Assembly: GCA_948468465.1 (NCBI GenBank) | Contig: CAOKJJ010000114.1 | Location: forward strand, 1 to 16,041 | DNA: 16,041 nt | Source of the DNA: an uncultured Eubacterium sp. | GTDB taxonomy: Bacteria; Bacillota_A; Clostridia; Lachnospirales; Lachnospiraceae | Direction: 5' to 3' | Shown: one piece after another, positions 8,112-14,202 of the stretch | Layout of the letters: every line of letters begins with the position of its first letter | How positions within the stretch are numbered: position 1 is the stretch's first letter | Notes under the pieces: generated by a model | Databases searched by the model: none | What the model was told of the DNA's origin: nothing | The model's input: the letters and a program-made list of their open reading frames with translations, nothing else | Position numbers and translations under genes: made by a program

Positions 8112-8648
8112 TTAAAAGCAGGGCGGGGTGCTGACCCAGATCAGCTTCGCTTCTTCCTGATACGCTTCGATAAAATGCTTTTTGCCGGCAGTAAAATAAA
8201 AGGATTCTCCTGCACGGACAATGTAGATTCTTGTACCGTAATGCAGCCGGATGGCGCCGCTTAGCACGTAGCCGAATTCTTCACTTTCCTGTGGCGCAAG
8301 CGTCTCCGATTTTCCTCCGGGGGCTAAGGTCAAAAGCACAGGCTCCATTGCGTTTTTTTGTGCATTCGGGATCAGCCATTCTACCAGACAGCTTCTTTTT
8401 TTATAATTTTTTTCAAAATAGTCCTCCGGTGAAAAGACGATCTGCTCCGGTTCGTCATCGGTAAAAAATTCAGCGGGAGTAGTGCCCAGGCATTGGATAA
8501 TGTCTAATAAAGTACCAATGGAAGGGGTCGTAAGGCCGCGTTCCAACTGTGAGATAAAGCCTTTGGATAATTCGGAGCGGTCGGCCAGTTCCTGCTGTGT
8601 GAGTCCGTATTGGATGCGGAGCTCTTTCATTCGGTGTCCGATATCCAT
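8112..8648 (-). CDS. XRE-family regulator with cupin domain, likely controls pot operon
   Basis: Transcription regulator of 178 residues. The N-terminal XRE helix-turn-helix is at about 6-60 ([32 protein letters not shown] region). A C-terminal cupin domain at about 104-174 ([16 protein letters not shown], then [12 protein letters not shown]) probably binds a small ligand. The start at 8648 is chosen because AAGGAGG lies 6 bases upstream; an upstream in-frame ATG at 8744 falls inside the -35 box and is not used. HTH-cupin regulators are often found in front of polyamine transport or catabolism genes (PuuR type), and this one leads the potABCD operon. A polyamine effector and autoregulation are inference. 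Confidence 0.88.
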   Translation of the reverse strand: MDIGHRMKELRIQYGLTQQELADRSELSKGFISQLERGLTTPSIGTLLDIIQCLGTTPAEFFTDDEPEQIVFSPEDYFEKNYKKRSCLVEWLIPNAQKNAMEPVLLTLAPGGKSETLAPQESEEFGYVLSGAIRLHYGTRIYIVRAGESFYFTAGKKHFIEAYQEEAKLIWVSTPPCF

Positions 8649-8685
8649 AAAGCGCCTCCTTGTGTAAATGTAATAATGAATTTTG

Positions 8686-8704
8686 TGTTTACTATTAATA
8701 AACA
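8686..8704 (-). promoter_or_regulatory. Inverted repeat, candidate operator of the pot operon
   Basis: TGTTTA (8686-8691) and TAAACA (8699-8704) form a 6-bp inverted repeat with a 7-base AT-rich centre. It lies about 12 bases downstream of the -10 box, where a bound repressor would block transcription. The dyad suits a dimeric XRE protein such as the one encoded next to it; binding is inferred. Confidence 0.5.
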
Positions 8705-8715
8705 AGCCGAAGATT

Positions 8716-8744
8716 ATTATGTGCGAAAAATGGAGAAATGTCAA
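8716..8744 (-). promoter_or_regulatory. Sigma-A promoter of the regulator-potABCD operon
   Basis: On the minus strand TTGACA (8744-8739) is followed after exactly 17 bases by CATAAT (8721-8716). Transcription should start near 8709, giving a leader of about 60 bases before the regulator ATG. Confidence 0.8.
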
Positions 8745-8786
8745 TATGTTTTTTTAGATTTTCTTTTATAATTCACAAAAAATCAA

Positions 8787-8815
8787 TTGCAAAACTGCCG
8801 GTAAAATCGTAAAAT
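8787..8815 (+). promoter_or_regulatory. Sigma-A promoter of the small-protein/GNAT cassette
   Basis: TTGCAA (8787-8792), a 17-base spacer and TAAAAT (8810-8815) fit a vegetative promoter. It is divergent from the pot promoter and about 82 bases before the 63-aa gene. Confidence 0.65.
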
Positions 8816-8897
8816 GGGAATAGGGAAGTATACGAATTGCGCTGAAACAGAGTATGCAAAGAAAAATGAGCCATACTGATAAAGGAGGTGTGTTTCT

Positions 8898-9089
8898 ATG
8901 GCAACTTCAAGTATTACGAAAAATTTTATTATATCAGGCAAGCGCCAGGTGGAGATGTTTGCTGATGCGGTTGAAGCGTCTGCCAATGACCGCCCGGTTC
9001 GTACCCCTGTGGCTGCAAGGCAGTTAAAGGGGAAAGATGATTTAATGTTTCTTAGGATGAAAAGGGAGAAAGCGAATGGAAACAAGTGA
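8898..9089 (+). CDS. Small antitoxin-like protein, 63 aa
   Basis: A 63-residue protein with a very strong ribosome binding site (AAAGGAGGTG, about 8881-8890). The layout is a short N-terminal strand (SSITKNFII, 4-12), an amphipathic helix (about 15-29, RQVEMFADAVEAS) and a strongly basic C-terminal third (about 40-63). This is compatible with a small dimer-forming antitoxin, with a strand and helix resembling a ribbon-helix-helix start, but the match is not firm. The gene overlaps the following GNAT gene by 14 bp, which implies coupled translation. By position it would be the antitoxin of a GNAT-type toxin-antitoxin pair such as TacAT or AtaRT, but it does not look like the DUF1778 antitoxins of those. 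The antitoxin role is inferred from the gene arrangement. Confidence 0.75.
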   Translation: MATSSITKNFIISGKRQVEMFADAVEASANDRPVRTPVAARQLKGKDDLMFLRMKREKANGNK

Positions 9090-9690
9090 CAAGTTTATGT
9101 TTGTCAACATTCGTGAGTATTTAGCAGAGGGAGATAATGATAAAGTCGGAGAGCCAGAGTTATTGAGAATGATCTCCGGCTTTTCATGCCCTAAAAATCC
9201 GGATGTTGAACATTTTTTAAAGAACAGTTCCATAGATTTTACGAGGAAGAACCAGTCGGTTACATATTTAGTGCTTGATATGGATGATGGTGCTTTGGTA
9301 GGATATTTTACAATAGCATTGAAGCCCTTGACGGTGCGGGACGAAACAGTAAGCAATACTGTGAAAAGAAAGATAAAAAGAATCAGCGAATTTGATGAGC
9401 AGACAAAATCGTATACGATGTCAGCGTACCTGATTGCCCAGATTGGGAAAAATTATACAAATGATGCCTGTAAGCGTATTACGGGATCAGAACTTCTCGA
9501 ACTGGCATGGAGTGTAATCGAGGATATGCAGTATATGGGTGGAGGTATGGTGGTATTCCTTGAAGCCAACAATGAGGAAAAGCTGTTGTCATTTTATCAG
9601 GACAATAAGTTCCGGCGGTTTGATACCCGATTAACAGAGTCCGATCCGGAAAACCAGCATGAGCTAATACAGTTGTTAAGACTGCTTTAG
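9076..9690 (+). CDS. GNAT-family N-acetyltransferase, possible toxin of a TA pair
   Basis: Soluble 204-residue protein with a C-terminal GNAT fold. Visible features are a central strand TYLVLDMDDGALVGYFTIAL (63-82), the motif A strand MSAYLIAQIGKNY (115-127) and helix TGSELLELAWSVIEDM (136-151), and motif B VVFLEANNEEKLLSFYQDNKF (159-179). The acetyl-CoA pyrophosphate loop is divergent: where most GNATs have [QR]xxGx[GA], it has NDACKRITG. The N-terminal 60 residues (NIREYLAEGD...) are not recognised. GNAT enzymes coded directly after a small overlapping gene are often toxins that acetylate aminoacyl-tRNA (family knowledge); here the substrate is unknown. An ordinary acetyltransferase with a small partner is the alternative. 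AAGGGAG precedes the ATG. Confidence 0.82.
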   Translation: METSDKFMFVNIREYLAEGDNDKVGEPELLRMISGFSCPKNPDVEHFLKNSSIDFTRKNQSVTYLVLDMDDGALVGYFTIALKPLTVRDETVSNTVKRKIKRISEFDEQTKSYTMSAYLIAQIGKNYTNDACKRITGSELLELAWSVIEDMQYMGGGMVVFLEANNEEKLLSFYQDNKFRRFDTRLTESDPENQHELIQLLRLL

Positions 9691-9719
9691 CTGAAAAATT
9701 TCATAGTAATAGCAACTTT

Positions 9720-9765
9720 AGGTGTATGAAAAAGAGAAAATCAATATCATACACCTTTTTATTTT
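9720..9765 (+). terminator. Intrinsic terminator of the GNAT cassette
   Basis: AGGTGTATGA (9720-9729) pairs perfectly with TCATACACCT (9747-9756) across a 17-base loop and is followed by TTTTATTTT. Bases 9766-9904, up to the next promoter, hold no gene or structure that I recognise. Confidence 0.88.
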
Positions 9766-9904
9766 GGAAATATCGTTTTGCAAATCATATGGGGCGGTAT
9801 TTTTCTAATTAATCAAATTCTGATTTGTCCATCCAAAAGTTTGCGGATGAGGCAGGAGTTTAAGTAAAAAATTTCTGAACACCGCGTAAATAGCACAAAG
9901 TACA

Positions 9905-9933
9905 TTGACAAGGCAAAGCTGTCGTGATAAAAT
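9905..9933 (+). promoter_or_regulatory. Sigma-A promoter of the T-box/thrS unit
   Basis: TTGACA (9905-9910), a 17-base spacer and TAAAAT (9928-9933) make a near-consensus promoter. The transcript should start near 9940, at the beginning of the T-box leader. Confidence 0.85.
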
Positions 9934-9939
9934 ACCCTC

Positions 9940-10196
9940 AATAACATAAGAAAAGCGATGACGGAAAAGAGTAGTTTAGTTAGAAGCATCCAGAGAGAAC
10001 GGCACTTGGTGGAAGCTGTTTATGCGGAAATTAGACGAAAACCATTCCAGAGCTGTAATGCTGAAATGAGTAAGTGTTACCGTACGCCTGCGTTAAAGGA
10101 TAGGATTTGATAGAATCTGAAGTGAAAAGTTAAGGTGGAACCGTGCTGCGTGCACCCTTAAGACTATACGATGATGGTCTTATGGGTGCTTTTCTT
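9940..10196 (+). promoter_or_regulatory. T-box riboswitch, threonine specifier ACC
   Basis: The leader senses uncharged tRNA-Thr. Stem I can be traced: GGAA (9963-9966) pairs with TTCC (10045-10048). The specifier loop has AGTA on the 5' side (9970-9973) and codon ACC (10041-10043) on the 3' side, followed by A. Above it GTTTAGTT (9974-9981) pairs with AATTAGAC (10029-10036) and GCAT with ATGC. The AGAGAG (9992-9997) and GGTG elements of the apical region are present. The T-box core AAGGTGGAACCGTG (10132-10145) carries UGGA, which pairs with a tRNA ending UCCA. Antiterminator and terminator are mutually exclusive, as both use the CACCCTTAAG strand. When tRNA-Thr is uncharged, the antiterminator forms and thrS is read. 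The 5' limit is inferred from the promoter. Confidence 0.95.
10152..10196 (+). terminator. T-box regulated terminator before thrS
   Basis: GCACCC-T-TAAGAC (10152-10164) pairs with GTCTTA-T-GGGTGC (10177-10189): 12 of 13 positions pair, with one T-T mismatch and a 12-base loop. TTTTCTT follows. The 5' arm is also the 3' arm of the antiterminator. Confidence 0.92.
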
Positions 10197-10245
10197 ATGT
10201 TGTTGCCAAATAGTTAAAACTGAAAAAGGAAAGGAGCAGCAAATC

Positions 10246-12012
10246 ATGAAGGTTCTGCGAAAAAATGGAGAAATTGTAGAAGTAAGCTTTGAAGAACAGG
10301 AGGGCAGACAGGCATTTTGGCATACGAGTGCACATGTGCTTGCACAGGCCGTAAAACGCTTATATCCAGAAACGAAGTGCGCCATTGGTCCGGCAATCGA
10401 AAATGGATTTTATTATGATTTTGAATTTGATTTTTCATTTTCTAAAGAGCATTTAAAGACAATCGAAGCAGAAATGAAAAAAATTGTAAAGGAGTCTCTC
10501 TCCCTGCAGGTCTATGAGAAATCAAAAGAAGAAGCGCTAAGCTTTATGCAGCAGGCAAATGAAAAATATAAAATTGAACTGATTCAGGAACTGGATGACG
10601 CGGAGCAAATCAGCTTCTATAAGCAGGGAGAATATGAGGAATTTTGCGCGGGGCCTCATATTTCCAATGTGTGTCAGATCAAAGCAATCAAGCTGTTGTC
10701 CGTGGCAGGAGCCTATTGGAGAGGCAGCGAAAAAAATGAAATGCTTACGAGAATCTACGGAATATCTTTTCCAAAAACGGCACAATTGGATCAATATCTG
10801 CATATGGCTGAAGAAGCAAAAGCAAGAGATCACAGAAAATTGGGAAAAGAACTTGGAATATTTACGATCTTTGATGAGGGACCAGGATTACCCGTATTCC
10901 TGCCGAAGGGAATGATATTGAAGAACCTGCTGATTGATTATTGGAGGAAAATCCATCGCAGAGAAGGATATGTTGAAATTTCTACGCCCATGATGCTGGA
11001 AAGAAGACTTTGGGAAACTTCTGGCCATTGGGATTTTTACAGAGATGCCATGTACTCTCTTAAAGTTGAAGATGATGATTATGCAATCAAACCAATGAGC
11101 TGTCCAGGCGGAATGCTGGTGTATAAACTGGAACCAAGGTCATATAAGGATCTTCCTATGCGAATGGGAGAATTAGGGCTTGTGCATCGAAATGAAAAGT
11201 CCGGAACATTACATGGCCTTATGAGAGCACGTTCCTTTACGCAGGACGACGCGCACATTCTTATGAGGGAAGATCAGGTAATGGATGAGATACAAGGTGT
11301 TATGCGTCTTATTGATGAAGTTTATCAGAAGTTTGGTTTTTCCTATGAAATTGAATTGTCAACGAGACCGGAGCATTCCATAGGAAGTGATGAAAACTGG
11401 CAGCTTGCCACGAAATCTTTAGAAGACGCGGTGCGGGGAATGGGTAAATCTTATGTGGTAAATGAAGGAGATGGTGCATTCTATGGACCGAAACTGGATT
11501 TTCATCTAAAAGATTCCATAGGCAGGACGTGGCAATGCGGAACGATACAGCTTGATTTCCAGCTTCCGCAAAGATTTGACATTGACTATACTGGAGCAGA
11601 TGGAGAGAAACATCGCCCGATTATGCTGCACAGAGTGATATTTGGATCCATAGAACGCTTTATTGGCATTTTGCTGGAACATTACGCGGGAAAATTTCCT
11701 GCGTGGATTGCACCTGTACAAGTTAAGGTTCTTTCCGTTTCAGATAAATATAATAATTATGCTAAAAAAGTGAAAGGGTTTTTGGAGGAACATGATATCC
11801 GGGCAGAAGCGGATGTCAGAAGTGAGAAGCTTGGATATAAAATCCGTGAGGCACGCATGGATAAGGTGCCATATATGATTATCGCAGGCGAAAAAGAGAA
11901 AAATAATATGTCGGTATCAGTAAGACAAAGAGACGCAGAGCCTGGCAGACAGGACATGGGTGAAATGAGTCTTGAACAAGTGGTCAGTTTGATAAAGAGA
12001 GGCGAGAGATAG
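10246..12012 (+). CDS. thrS: Threonyl-tRNA synthetase lacking the TGS domain
   Basis: Charges tRNA-Thr with threonine, 588 residues, while the usual bacterial ThrRS is about 635-650. The missing part is the N-terminal TGS domain: only about 20 residues precede the editing domain. The editing site is intact, with HTSAH (H26, H30) and FCAGPH (C134, H138). In the class II core, motif 2 is near LVHRNEKSGTLHG (312-324, R316), the zinc ligands are C286 (KPMSCPGG), H337 (DDAHI) and H462, and motif 3 is GSIERFI (467-473). The anticodon-binding domain fills about 487-588. The start is ATG 10246 behind AAAGGAG; the frame open upstream runs through the T-box terminator and is not coding. Expression is T-box controlled. 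It could be a second, starvation-induced ThrRS, as thrZ is in Bacillus, or the only one. Confidence 0.95.
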   Translation: MKVLRKNGEIVEVSFEEQEGRQAFWHTSAHVLAQAVKRLYPETKCAIGPAIENGFYYDFEFDFSFSKEHLKTIEAEMKKIVKESLSLQVYEKSKEEALSFMQQANEKYKIELIQELDDAEQISFYKQGEYEEFCAGPHISNVCQIKAIKLLSVAGAYWRGSEKNEMLTRIYGISFPKTAQLDQYLHMAEEAKARDHRKLGKELGIFTIFDEGPGLPVFLPKGMILKNLLIDYWRKIHRREGYVEISTPMMLERRLWETSGHWDFYRDAMYSLKVEDDDYAIKPMSCPGGMLVYKLEPRSYKDLPMRMGELGLVHRNEKSGTLHGLMRARSFTQDDAHILMREDQVMDEIQGVMRLIDEVYQKFGFSYEIELSTRPEHSIGSDENWQLATKSLEDAVRGMGKSYVVNEGDGAFYGPKLDFHLKDSIGRTWQCGTIQLDFQLPQRFDIDYTGADGEKHRPIMLHRVIFGSIERFIGILLEHYAGKFPAWIAPVQVKVLSVSDKYNNYAKKVKGFLEEHDIRAEADVRSEKLGYKIREARMDKVPYMIIAGEKEKNNMSVSVRQRDAEPGRQDMGEMSLEQVVSLIKRGER

Positions 12013-12019
12013 AACGTAT

Positions 12020-12073
12020 CTTAACATTCATTTCCGCGAGCTGCACCACTGCTTTGCGGAAATGAATGTTAAG
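12020..12073. repeat. Long perfect hairpin between convergent genes
   Basis: CTTAACATTCATTTCCGC (12020-12037) is the exact reverse complement of 12056-12073, an 18-bp stem with an 18-base loop; AGC/GCT inside the loop can add 3 bp. It lies 7 bases after the thrS stop and 7 bases before the stop of the minus-strand gene. It may be a bidirectional terminator, but only a weak U-rich stretch (TTTTATT, 12079-12085) follows on the plus strand and none on the minus strand. Such a long stem may instead act as an mRNA 3' end stabiliser. Confidence 0.75.
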
Positions 12074-12080
12074 AGTGATT

Positions 12081-12518
12081 TTATTCATAAGGATCAAAAA
12101 CTTTAAATGTCACATGTCCGTCTTTATTTTTAGAACTTTCCAGCATCAGCATCCATAACTGGTGGAATTTGTCTAACAGTACCGCATCGGCATCTACAAT
12201 ATAAGGCGAGAGGATGCCGACATCGAAATAGCGTACATTTAACGGCGGCATAAAAATCAGATTATCCGAACGCACCTGATCTTCATGCTGCTTGATATGC
12301 TCATAAGTAATCATCAGATAGTCTTTTCCATGAAATTTACAGTTAAACGAAATGAAACATTCGTCTACAACCCATTCTTTTTCATCTTCTGTTATCCGAT
12401 GTTTTAAAGATGGCGAAAGACCATCCGTAGACTGAAGCTCAATCAGCCAGTTGAGATGCCCTTTTTTTGTTTCCTGAATCATTTCTTCCAATGTCTTTGC
12501 CAGCGTTGCAGGTTTCAT
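12081..12518 (-). CDS. Hypothetical protein, 145 aa
   Basis: Soluble, acidic protein of 145 residues with no signal peptide or membrane segment. I do not recognise the family. Visible features are an N-terminal helix (PATLAKTLEEMIQETKK), an alternating strand region (EWVVDECFISFNCKFHGKDYLMITYEHI), an SDNLIFMPP loop and a long C-terminal helix (AVLLDKFHQLWMLMLESS). The pattern is that of a small mixed alpha/beta protein. The start at 12518 is chosen for GGAGGA seven bases upstream; the frame stays open further but runs into tRNA-Thr. There is no room for a promoter between the tRNA terminator hairpin (to 12534) and the start codon, so it is probably read through from the tRNA promoter or from one overlapping the hairpin. 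Confidence 0.75.
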   Translation of the reverse strand: MKPATLAKTLEEMIQETKKGHLNWLIELQSTDGLSPSLKHRITEDEKEWVVDECFISFNCKFHGKDYLMITYEHIKQHEDQVRSDNLIFMPPLNVRYFDVGILSPYIVDADAVLLDKFHQLWMLMLESSKNKDGHVTFKVFDPYE

Positions 12519-12533
12519 ACAAATATCCTCCGT

Positions 12534-12567
12534 AATAAAATAAATGAATCCGAACTGCGGATTCATT
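12534..12567 (-). terminator. Terminator-like hairpin after tRNA-Thr
   Basis: On the minus strand AATGAATCCG (12567-12558), loop CAGTT, and CGGATTCATT (12552-12543) form a perfect 10-bp stem followed by TATTTTATT. It lies 6 bases behind the tRNA 3' end and ends just before the ribosome binding site of the 145-aa gene. Confidence 0.8.
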
Positions 12568-12573
12568 GAAGAA

Positions 12574-12646
<73 letters not shown>

Positions 12647-12687
12647 ATATACAATTAAAATGGCTGCTTGTTCCCTGCGACTTAATT

Positions 12688-12716
12688 ACTTTAACACAAA
12701 CAGGAAAAAAATACAA
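12688..12716 (-). promoter_or_regulatory. Probable promoter of tRNA-Thr
   Basis: On the minus strand TTGTAT (12716-12711), a 17-base spacer and TAAAGT (12693-12688) lie about 42 bases before the tRNA 5' end. Both boxes are imperfect. The rest of the gap to the next gene (12717-12887) holds only AT-rich sequence, a TATAAAT at 12793-12799 that may be the -10 box of the downstream plus-strand genes, and a short ATGAA-containing repeat at 12841-12874. Confidence 0.5.
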
Positions 12717-12887
12717 GACTTTTTTTAAATTTATTTTCAGATAAGTTTTCCACAAAAGGCAGTGGTATTTCTCTGTGAAATCTGTTATTCTATATAAATA
12801 AGGGATTACATAAGGAAGGGAACCGTATAAACGGGAAATTATGAAGCTATAACTATGAAACTATGATATGAAAGAGGAGAGCAGCGT

Positions 12888-14171
12888 ATGAAAAAAAGAT
12901 TCGTATTAATGCTGACAGCATCTGTGCTTGTATCCGCCTGTCTGACAGGCTGCGGCAAAAAATCTGAAGATGGGGATCAGACGGACAAAGAAGGTCAGAC
13001 GGATACGGCGGCAGATGACCAGGGTTCAGAGGAAGCAGGCAGTGACAGCGGGAATGTGAGTCTGCGTTTTTGGTGTGATGAGGAAGAGATGGCACTGTTT
13101 CAGGAGCAGATTGATACATTTATCAATGACCATAAGAGTGAAGCGAATATCAAAGTGGAATGCGAACCGGTTGCAGCATCTGAATGTAAAGATGTATTTT
13201 TGGGGGATGTGAACAACGGCGCGGATGTATTTAGCCTGCCGGATGATCAGCTGCTTACAATGACTTCGTCTGGCGTGCTGGAAGAGATTGCAAATGCGGA
13301 CGCGGTGGCGGCCGCGAACCTGGAAGGGGCAGTGGAGGCGGTTACTGTGGGAGGAAAGATGTATGCATATCCGCTGACGGCTGACAATGGATATTTTCTG
13401 TATTATGATAAAGCGTATTTTACGGAACAGGATGTAAAGTCATTGGACCGTATTTTGGAAATCTGTGCGCAGAATGGGAAAAAATTTGCCATGGACTGGT
13501 CAAGCGGCTGGTATCTGTATTCTTTTTTTGGAAACACGGGTCTGACACTGAGCCTGAATGAAGATGGGCTGACAAATAACTGTGACTGGAATACGGCAGA
13601 AGGTGAGATTACCGGACTGGATGTTGCGAAAGGGATGCTTTCGATTGCCAGAAATCCTGGATTTTTAAATACAACGTCCGCTTCTGATGCGATGAAAGAG
13701 GGTACGGCGATTGCGGCGGTCAGCGGTGTGTGGGACATTGCTTCTGCAAAACAGGCGTTTGGAAAGGATTATGGCGCCTGCAAGATGCCTACCTATACTT
13801 GTGCCGGCAGACAGGTGCAGATGGCGTCATTTACCGGATACCGCCTGCTTGGGGTGAATGCGTATTCTAAGCACAAAGCTTGGGCGGACAAGCTGGCAGA
13901 ATATTTGTCTGGCGAAGAAAGCCAGAAGCTGCGCTTTGAACGGGAAGAGCGGGGACCTTCCAACAAAAACGCGTCGGCTTCTGATGAAATATCAAAAAAT
14001 CCGGCGATATCGGCAGCGTTAGAGCAGGCTGAGTTTGGCGTTTTGCAAAAAGTCGGACAGAAGTACTGGGCGCCGGTTACAGAGTTTGGAACGACGATGG
14101 CGGCAGGAAATCCGAGCCGTATCCCGCTGCAGGATCTGCTTGACCAGATGGTCGAAAGAATTACGGAATAG
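12888..14171 (+). CDS. Extracellular solute-binding lipoprotein (sugar-type, family 1-like)
   Basis: Lipoprotein of 427 residues with signal peptide and lipobox LTGC (C22). An acidic, low-complexity tether (about 24-56, rich in D, E, G, T and Q) is followed by a two-lobe periplasmic-binding fold starting VSLRFWCDEEEMALFQEQIDTF (57-78). GADVFSLPDDQLLTMTSSGVLEEI (111-134), YAYPLTADNGYFLYYDKAYF and AAVSGVWDI are typical of maltose/oligosaccharide-type binding proteins. No ABC permease or ATPase gene follows; the next gene, 31 bp on, is a chemoreceptor. It may therefore feed a chemotaxis signal instead of, or in addition to, transport (inference). An AGAGGAGAG ribosome binding site precedes ATG 12888. 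The ligand is not known. Confidence 0.87.
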   Translation: MKKRFVLMLTASVLVSACLTGCGKKSEDGDQTDKEGQTDTAADDQGSEEAGSDSGNVSLRFWCDEEEMALFQEQIDTFINDHKSEANIKVECEPVAASECKDVFLGDVNNGADVFSLPDDQLLTMTSSGVLEEIANADAVAAANLEGAVEAVTVGGKMYAYPLTADNGYFLYYDKAYFTEQDVKSLDRILEICAQNGKKFAMDWSSGWYLYSFFGNTGLTLSLNEDGLTNNCDWNTAEGEITGLDVAKGMLSIARNPGFLNTTSASDAMKEGTAIAAVSGVWDIASAKQAFGKDYGACKMPTYTCAGRQVQMASFTGYRLLGVNAYSKHKAWADKLAEYLSGEESQKLRFEREERGPSNKNASASDEISKNPAISAALEQAEFGVLQKVGQKYWAPVTEFGTTMAAGNPSRIPLQDLLDQMVERITE

Positions 14172-14202
14172 TGTGCACAGAAATAATAGGAGGGACGCTT
14201 AA

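Noticed and set aside
8649..8744. N-terminal extension of the XRE-cupin regulator
   Set aside because: It would begin in the -35 box and cross the promoter and inverted repeat; the AAGGAGG before 8648 sets the start.
10171..10245. N-terminal extension of thrS that might supply the missing TGS domain
   Set aside because: The frame passes through the T-box terminator; the residues are not TGS-like and it is far too short.
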